Assembly: GCA_016873375.1 (NCBI GenBank)
Contig: VGXJ01000045.1
Location: 1 to 9,951 of the forward strand
Length of the DNA stretch: 9,951 nt
Direction of reading: 5' to 3'
DNA from: Phycisphaerae bacterium
GTDB taxonomy: Bacteria; Planctomycetota; Phycisphaerae; Phycisphaerales; SM1A02
Shown here: positions 6,078 to 9,951 of the stretch, piece by piece
How positions within the stretch are numbered: position 1 is the first letter of the stretch
How the letters are laid out: every line of letters starts with the position of its first letter
The notes under the pieces: generated by a model
The model's input: the letters and a program-made list of their open reading frames with translations, nothing else
Databases searched by the model: none
What the model was told of the DNA's origin: nothing
Program-made: the position numbers and the translations under genes

Positions 6078-7115
6078 TCAGCGGGCAGGTGCGGGCTGCG
6101 CAGTGGGTGGCGCGGCATCCGATGCACCAGCACCACGACATGCCCAGTCCACGCCACCCTTGAGGTGACTGCGGAAGAGCGGCTCGGCGAACGATTCCTT
6201 GGTGTGGCCGCCGCCGGTGTACCAGGCGCGGCCCTTGCCGACCTCATGGCACCAGGTCGTCGGATGATCGCCATCCATGCCGCCGCCGGCATAGCTCGAC
6301 TCATCGAGGCTCGCCAGGATCATCATGCCTTTCACCGAGCGCGGATTCGTTCGATAGACGTACCACTCGTCGGTGCGCTTGAGCTCGGCGGGCCAGCCCA
6401 CCATGCTCGGATGATCCTTCGACTCGTTGCGGATGACCGCTTCTTGGATCGCAGGATGGGTCTTGAAGTAGGCACCCACCAGCCGGCCGTACCAAGGCCA
6501 GTCGTACTCGGTATCGCTGGCAGAGTGAACGCCGACATAGCCGCCGCCGTCCTCGATGAAGCGCTCGAAGGCCGTTTGCTGCGCATCATCAAGGACATCG
6601 CCCGTCGTGTTCAGGAAGACAACCACGCGGAATCGCTCGAGGTTCGCCGGGGTGAACGCCGCGGCATCCTCGGTGGCCTCGACGAGGTAGGTCGGGGCGA
6701 GGAACTGCTTCATGGCCGCGACACCGGTCTCGATGCTGGCGTGCCGGAAGCCCGCGGTCTTTGAGAAGATCAGCACACCGGCCTTGGCCGGAACGGTTGG
6801 AACCTGAAGGTCCATGCGTGCTCCATGCGTGGCGGGGTCTGCCGGCCCTGCAATCCCTGCAGGGTGCGATGCATCCAGCACCGCTGCGCCGCTTGGCGCG
6901 CCGACGACCGCCACGACCAAGCCCACTGCACCGATGGCCAGGGACGGAGGCAGAACGACCGCAAGGGCCTCGCGCACCGTTCCCCAGACCCGCTGTGCAG
7001 CGCCCCACGCGATCCGTGTCGTGAAGGCAACGGCCATGCAGGAACGGTACGAGGCCCGGTCCGGTGCACCGGCCTGCTGCAAGGTTGTCCACAGCGAATC
7101 GTTCGATTGAGTCAC
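6078..7115 (-). CDS. ThuA-like protein (trehalose-utilization family fold) with N-terminal membrane anchor
   Basis: A 345-residue protein. The ThuA domain, a class I glutamine amidotransferase-like fold, spans about 112-327 with clear hallmarks: VLIFSKTAGFRHASIETG (114-131), VVVFLNTTGDVLDDAQ, GGGYVGVHSASDTEYDWPWY (about 190-209), DEWYVYRTNPR, LDESSYAGGGM, HPTTWCHEVGKGRAWYTGGG and FAEPLFRSHLKGGVDWA. The nucleophile elbow of true amidotransferases reads GVHSA here, as usual in ThuA, so glutaminase activity is not expected. The family is linked to sugar metabolism, but the reaction is not firmly known. The first 110 residues are unusual: a hydrophilic region (1-48), a hydrophobic segment at about 49-75 that probably anchors the protein in the membrane, and an Ala/Pro linker. 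The GTG start overlaps the stop of the VIT-VWA gene as GTGA and has no Shine-Dalgarno sequence, which points to translational coupling. ATG at residue 101 is an alternative start for the bare domain. Confidence 0.85.
   Translation of the reverse strand: MTQSNDSLWTTLQQAGAPDRASYRSCMAVAFTTRIAWGAAQRVWGTVREALAVVLPPSLAIGAVGLVVAVVGAPSGAAVLDASHPAGIAGPADPATHGARMDLQVPTVPAKAGVLIFSKTAGFRHASIETGVAAMKQFLAPTYLVEATEDAAAFTPANLERFRVVVFLNTTGDVLDDAQQTAFERFIEDGGGYVGVHSASDTEYDWPWYGRLVGAYFKTHPAIQEAVIRNESKDHPSMVGWPAELKRTDEWYVYRTNPRSVKGMMILASLDESSYAGGGMDGDHPTTWCHEVGKGRAWYTGGGHTKESFAEPLFRSHLKGGVDWACRGAGASDAAPPTAQPAPAR
7112..7115 (-). promoter_or_regulatory. GTGA start/stop overlap (translational coupling)
   Basis: On the minus strand the TGA ending the VIT-VWA gene (7112-7114) overlaps the GTG start of the ThuA-like gene (7113-7115). 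No Shine-Dalgarno sequence is seen in the 15 bases before it, so translation of the second gene probably depends on ribosomes finishing the first. Confidence 0.7.
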
Positions 7116-9951
7116 GGTGCCGGGATCGTGTTGACCGCGGCAACGCCGGGGTCCTGCACAAGCTCGACAAGGCGCACCGGCTGCACACGACCAACCACCA
7201 CGCGCGCCGCAGCGTTGATGCCGGGCTCCACAAGCCCCGGCGCCAGCCTTCCAAGTGCATTGTTCTCGGTCACACTGATCGAGACCCAGACCGAGCCATC
7301 CTCCATGGTGCCCAGAGTCCCCGCGGGCGGTGCACCAAGGAGCGCCGCGCGGATGAGGTCAGTGCCAAGCAGGTCCCACGCCCGGGCGAGTTCGGCCGTG
7401 GTGAGCGGACGCGCGACACGCGCACGCATGGCCGTGATCGCTGCACCCTCATCGGCGCGCACGAGGTCGCGGTCGATTCCGCCGGTTGCGCCCATCGCCG
7501 CTCGGCGTGTGCGCAAGGCGCCGTCGATCATGCGCTGCAGGCTCGGCCAGGCTTCAATCCTGAGCAGGCCATCCTGCGCCGACCACGCCGCACTGCGCCC
7601 ACCCTGATCCGTCCAGAGCTCACGACCCGTGAACCTCTGCAGCTCGCGCACCAAGCGCTCGGTCGCCTGCGCGACGACGGCTGGCTCGGCACCAAGGCCA
7701 ACCAGATCACGCACATCATGGAGCACGATGACTGGATCTTCGGCTGGTGCGACCGGTGCCGCGGGCTCCGCCGGAGGTTCGCCATCATTGGATCCATCGC
7801 GAGCCCGGGTTGGCGCATCTCGCGTTGCATCGACTGCCGCATCCCGCTTGGCGTCGATTCCTCGAACCGTCGAGCGCTCCAGCGAATCCGCTTCGTTGCG
7901 CCCGGCGCGGTCGGCTGCCGTGCCGGCGGGAGGCATCCCACCACCTGCCGATTGGCCCTTCTGTTCAGGCTGCTGAAACTCGGCAGGCACCCCAGGCTTG
8001 GCTGGGCGGCGTGCCATCGACTCCATCTTGCCCTTGGAATCGCCGCCGAATCCACCAGCCGCGCCTTCAGAGCCGACACCGCCTCCACCGATCTTGCCAC
8101 CGGTCACACCACCCGCATCGCCGCCGCCGAGTCGACGACTGCGCGAAAGCGACTCTGAGCGCTGCGCAACGCGACCACCAGCGGGTGCACTCGACGCAAC
8201 CATTGGTGCTGGTGCTGCCTTGGGATCGGCTGCCGTGCTTGGCGCGGGAGCCGCACTCGCCGGTACGGGTGGTGCAACCGAGACGCCCTGCGCGTTCTGT
8301 GCAGCCTCGGCAGCGAAGCCAAGGCTCATGTCCTGCTCATCGCCACCCGAACCAAGGAGGCCACCCCTCATGCGCCCGACCATCGGGACAGGGCCACCAC
8401 ACCACTCGCCGAAGAATCCGTCGAACCGCGTGCCCTGCGGCAGTTCGATCGGCACCGGAACGAGCAGCGCACGGCCGCCAATCGTCACGCGCGCCTTCTC
8501 GATTGCGATGAAGCTCGTGAAGGGCGTCATGACCTGCCAGCCTTCACCAAGGCTCGTGACGCGGCGGCGCACATCAGCTGGTACGGCATCTTGCTCGAGT
8601 TCCTTGAGCACCGGAGCCAGCGCATCATCGACCTGGCTGCGCGCCCAGAGCGAGGGCAGCATGTCCGAGGCGCTGCCTGAGCCGGGTCCAACCAACTGCA
8701 CCGGCAGGCGTCGCTCCCACGGACCTCCGCCCGTGCGGCCGCGCACGATCATCGTGCCGCTACCGGGCTTTGTGTAGCGCGCATGAACCACGATGGGCTT
8801 GGCATCGAAGAGGTCAGGGATCAGCGTGGGCGTGATCGCCGTCGCTTCGATCCCTTCAAACGCCACCGAGACATCCGCCAGGACCGGTGTCTGGATCCGG
8901 CGCGTGAGCCGCTCGACCGCCTCGTCAGCCGAGGCTTCGAGCGTGACGAACTCGCTCTCGCCGCGACCGGCACGCGCCATCTCATCGAGCAGCCAACGAT
9001 TCACGCTGTTGCCGATGCCGAAACTGAAGACCCGCGTGGTGCCCGCGTTCGTCCGCACCGCAGCGACGATGCCGCGATCGTTGCCGACGTAGCCATCCGT
9101 CAGGAAGATGCACAAGCGCATTGGTGAGGTGGCGGCCACGGGTGCAAAGCCCGCCTCGCGGACCCGCAGCACGCGCTCGCCACCGACGGTTGCCCACGAC
9201 CCGCGCATCGAGAGCGTGACGCCCTCGGGCTTGAGCACGCTCGGCAGTTCGACCGGGCTTGTGAAGGGGAAGGCAACGGTGGGTGAAGCCTGGATCTGCA
9301 GGCGACCGCCTTGGTCGACGATGGCCGTGTAGGGCACAAGCACATGAACCTCGCGACCATCGGCAGGGAGATCGATGAGCTCTGCCGGCGTGAGCCCGCC
9401 ACCCGCACGCTGTACAAGCGCTGCGTTGATCGCCTGCATCATCTCGGTGCCGCCGCCACCCTGCTGGCCATCGACGAACGCCTGGGCTGACTGGATGTTG
9501 GCTGGTGTTGCCGGTACGGGCTGCGGCCAGAGCACCCGCGTCGAGCCCGCGAAGGTGATCACATTGAAGGTGTCGGCCGGGCGCATCGCGGCGATGGCCT
9601 TGGACATGACTTGCTTGGCCTTGTCGATCGGGAATCCACGCATGCTGCCGCTGGTATCAAGGACGAAGACGAGTTCGCGCGCGGGGATCTCGGTGGGCGC
9701 GACCACGGCGGGCGGGGCAACCACGAGCGTGAGGTAACCGCCTTCGATCGGGGCCAGCACGCTCGCTGGATCGAAACTTGTGCCCATGCCAGTGGGTGCT
9801 GTGCGCGTGGACCAATGCGAAGCGGTGGCTTCGAGGATGGCATCATCCTTCAGCGACCACTCCACGATGAAGTCGCGGTTGGGAAGCTCAGCCTGCTTGG
9901 CCAGGGTCACCACGCGCCGCGACTCCGTCACAACCTCGTCGCGAACGGCAT
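7112..9951 (-). CDS. VIT-VWA domain surface protein (5' end outside the window)
   Basis: At least 945 residues. The frame is open to the window edge, so the GTG at 9931 is probably internal and most of the VIT domain is missing; its end is visible as LPNRDFIVEWSLKDD. Numbering from that GTG, a von Willebrand A domain spans about 86-345 with a complete MIDAS: DTSGS (92-96), T162 in GGGTEM and D279 in FLTDGYVGND. A roughly 90-residue insert interrupts the VWA fold (about 177-268). Residues 346-480 match the C-terminal part of inter-alpha-trypsin-inhibitor-like proteins (SLWARSQVDD, MTPFTSFIAIEKA). Residues 523-732 are a Pro/Ala/Gly-rich, charged linker. Residues 733-812 (IVLHDVRDLV ... ELWTDQGGRSAAW ... 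LLRIEAW) resemble a small domain seen in planctomycete secretin-like and VIT proteins, a tentative match. The metal site suggests protein binding at the envelope. First visible gene of the minus-strand operon. Confidence 0.88.
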   Translation of the reverse strand, partial: AVRDEVVTESRRVVTLAKQAELPNRDFIVEWSLKDDAILEATASHWSTRTAPTGMGTSFDPASVLAPIEGGYLTLVVAPPAVVAPTEIPARELVFVLDTSGSMRGFPIDKAKQVMSKAIAAMRPADTFNVITFAGSTRVLWPQPVPATPANIQSAQAFVDGQQGGGGTEMMQAINAALVQRAGGGLTPAELIDLPADGREVHVLVPYTAIVDQGGRLQIQASPTVAFPFTSPVELPSVLKPEGVTLSMRGSWATVGGERVLRVREAGFAPVAATSPMRLCIFLTDGYVGNDRGIVAAVRTNAGTTRVFSFGIGNSVNRWLLDEMARAGRGESEFVTLEASADEAVERLTRRIQTPVLADVSVAFEGIEATAITPTLIPDLFDAKPIVVHARYTKPGSGTMIVRGRTGGGPWERRLPVQLVGPGSGSASDMLPSLWARSQVDDALAPVLKELEQDAVPADVRRRVTSLGEGWQVMTPFTSFIAIEKARVTIGGRALLVPVPIELPQGTRFDGFFGEWCGGPVPMVGRMRGGLLGSGGDEQDMSLGFAAEAAQNAQGVSVAPPVPASAAPAPSTAADPKAAPAPMVASSAPAGGRVAQRSESLSRSRRLGGGDAGGVTGGKIGGGGVGSEGAAGGFGGDSKGKMESMARRPAKPGVPAEFQQPEQKGQSAGGGMPPAGTAADRAGRNEADSLERSTVRGIDAKRDAAVDATRDAPTRARDGSNDGEPPAEPAAPVAPAEDPVIVLHDVRDLVGLGAEPAVVAQATERLVRELQRFTGRELWTDQGGRSAAWSAQDGLLRIEAWPSLQRMIDGALRTRRAAMGATGGIDRDLVRADEGAAITAMRARVARPLTTAELARAWDLLGTDLIRAALLGAPPAGTLGTMEDGSVWVSISVTENNALGRLAPGLVEPGINAAARVVVGRVQPVRLVELVQDPGVAAVNTIPAP
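7736..8365 (-). other. Low-complexity linker of the VIT-VWA protein
   Basis: About 210 residues (523-732 from the GTG at 9931) of biased composition: an Ala/Pro/Ser part (about 550-585), a Ser/Arg patch (RSESLSRSRR), a Gly-rich run (602-635) and a charged Arg/Asp/Glu-rich part (680-720). It is probably disordered and joins the VIT-VWA part to the C-terminal domains. Confidence 0.7.
9128..9403 (-). other. Insertion inside the VWA domain
   Basis: Between the MIDAS threonine segment (GGGTEMMQAINAALVQ) and the strand with the MIDAS aspartate (MRLCIFLTDGYVGND), bacterial VIT-VWA proteins normally have only a short connector. Here about 92 residues intervene. They are rich in beta-type sequence (EVHVLVPYTAIV, GRLQIQASPTVAFPF, GVTLSMRGSW, ERVLRVREAGFAPV) and look like a small inserted beta domain. 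The flanking VWA strands are intact and in frame, so this is not a frameshift. Confidence 0.6.

Noticed and set aside
7064..8158. Plus-strand open frame (364 codons) opposite the VIT-VWA gene
   Set aside because: The product is Arg/His-rich without motifs, and the opposite strand has clear domains with intact coupling to the next gene.
7736..8365. Possible frameshift or tandem DNA repeat in the Gly/Ala/Pro-rich stretch of the VIT-VWA gene
   Set aside because: The frame stays open with recognisable sequence on both sides and there is no regular repeat unit; it reads as a disordered linker.

Overview
The window is GC-rich and gene-dense and looks like a chromosomal segment of a planctomycete, most likely of the Phycisphaerae type. 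The evidence is a tandem set of secreted beta-sandwich proteins ending in a single dockerin-like EF-hand (ADINGDG...LLLSQWG), a transmembrane serine/threonine kinase with a large extracytoplasmic TPR region, a VIT-VWA protein with a long low-complexity linker, and a ThuA-type protein. This placement comes from family knowledge, not from a marker gene. No rRNA, tRNA, CRISPR array, insertion sequence or phage gene was seen.

Plus strand, left part (1-5199). The window opens inside the 3' end of a secreted dockerin-tailed protein (1-156). Two paralogues of exactly 391 codons follow (284-1459 and 1486-2661), then the kinase-TPR gene (2689-5199). Spacing is 127, 26 and 27 nt, so at least the last three genes look co-transcribed. 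A truncated fourth family member (about 5289-5436) keeps a Shine-Dalgarno sequence, start codon, signal peptide and N-terminal motif, then runs into the 3' end of an opposing gene.

Minus strand, right part (9951-5437). This is a three-gene operon read right to left. It holds a VIT-VWA protein whose N-terminus lies outside the window, a membrane-anchored ThuA-like protein whose GTG start overlaps the preceding stop (GTGA), and a WrbA/flavodoxin-like FMN protein 56 nt further on with a good Shine-Dalgarno sequence. The two gene blocks converge near 5437.

How the genes may work together (inference). The left block pairs cell-surface proteins with a kinase that could sense extracytoplasmic signals through its TPR part. 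The right block pairs a surface VWA adhesion or scaffold protein with a ThuA-like protein and a soluble flavoprotein, with no obvious single pathway. The points most worth checking are the truncated paralogue at the convergence point, the near-identical 3' tails on otherwise diverged paralogues, a roughly 90-residue insertion inside the VWA fold, and the unusual N-terminal membrane extension on the ThuA protein.
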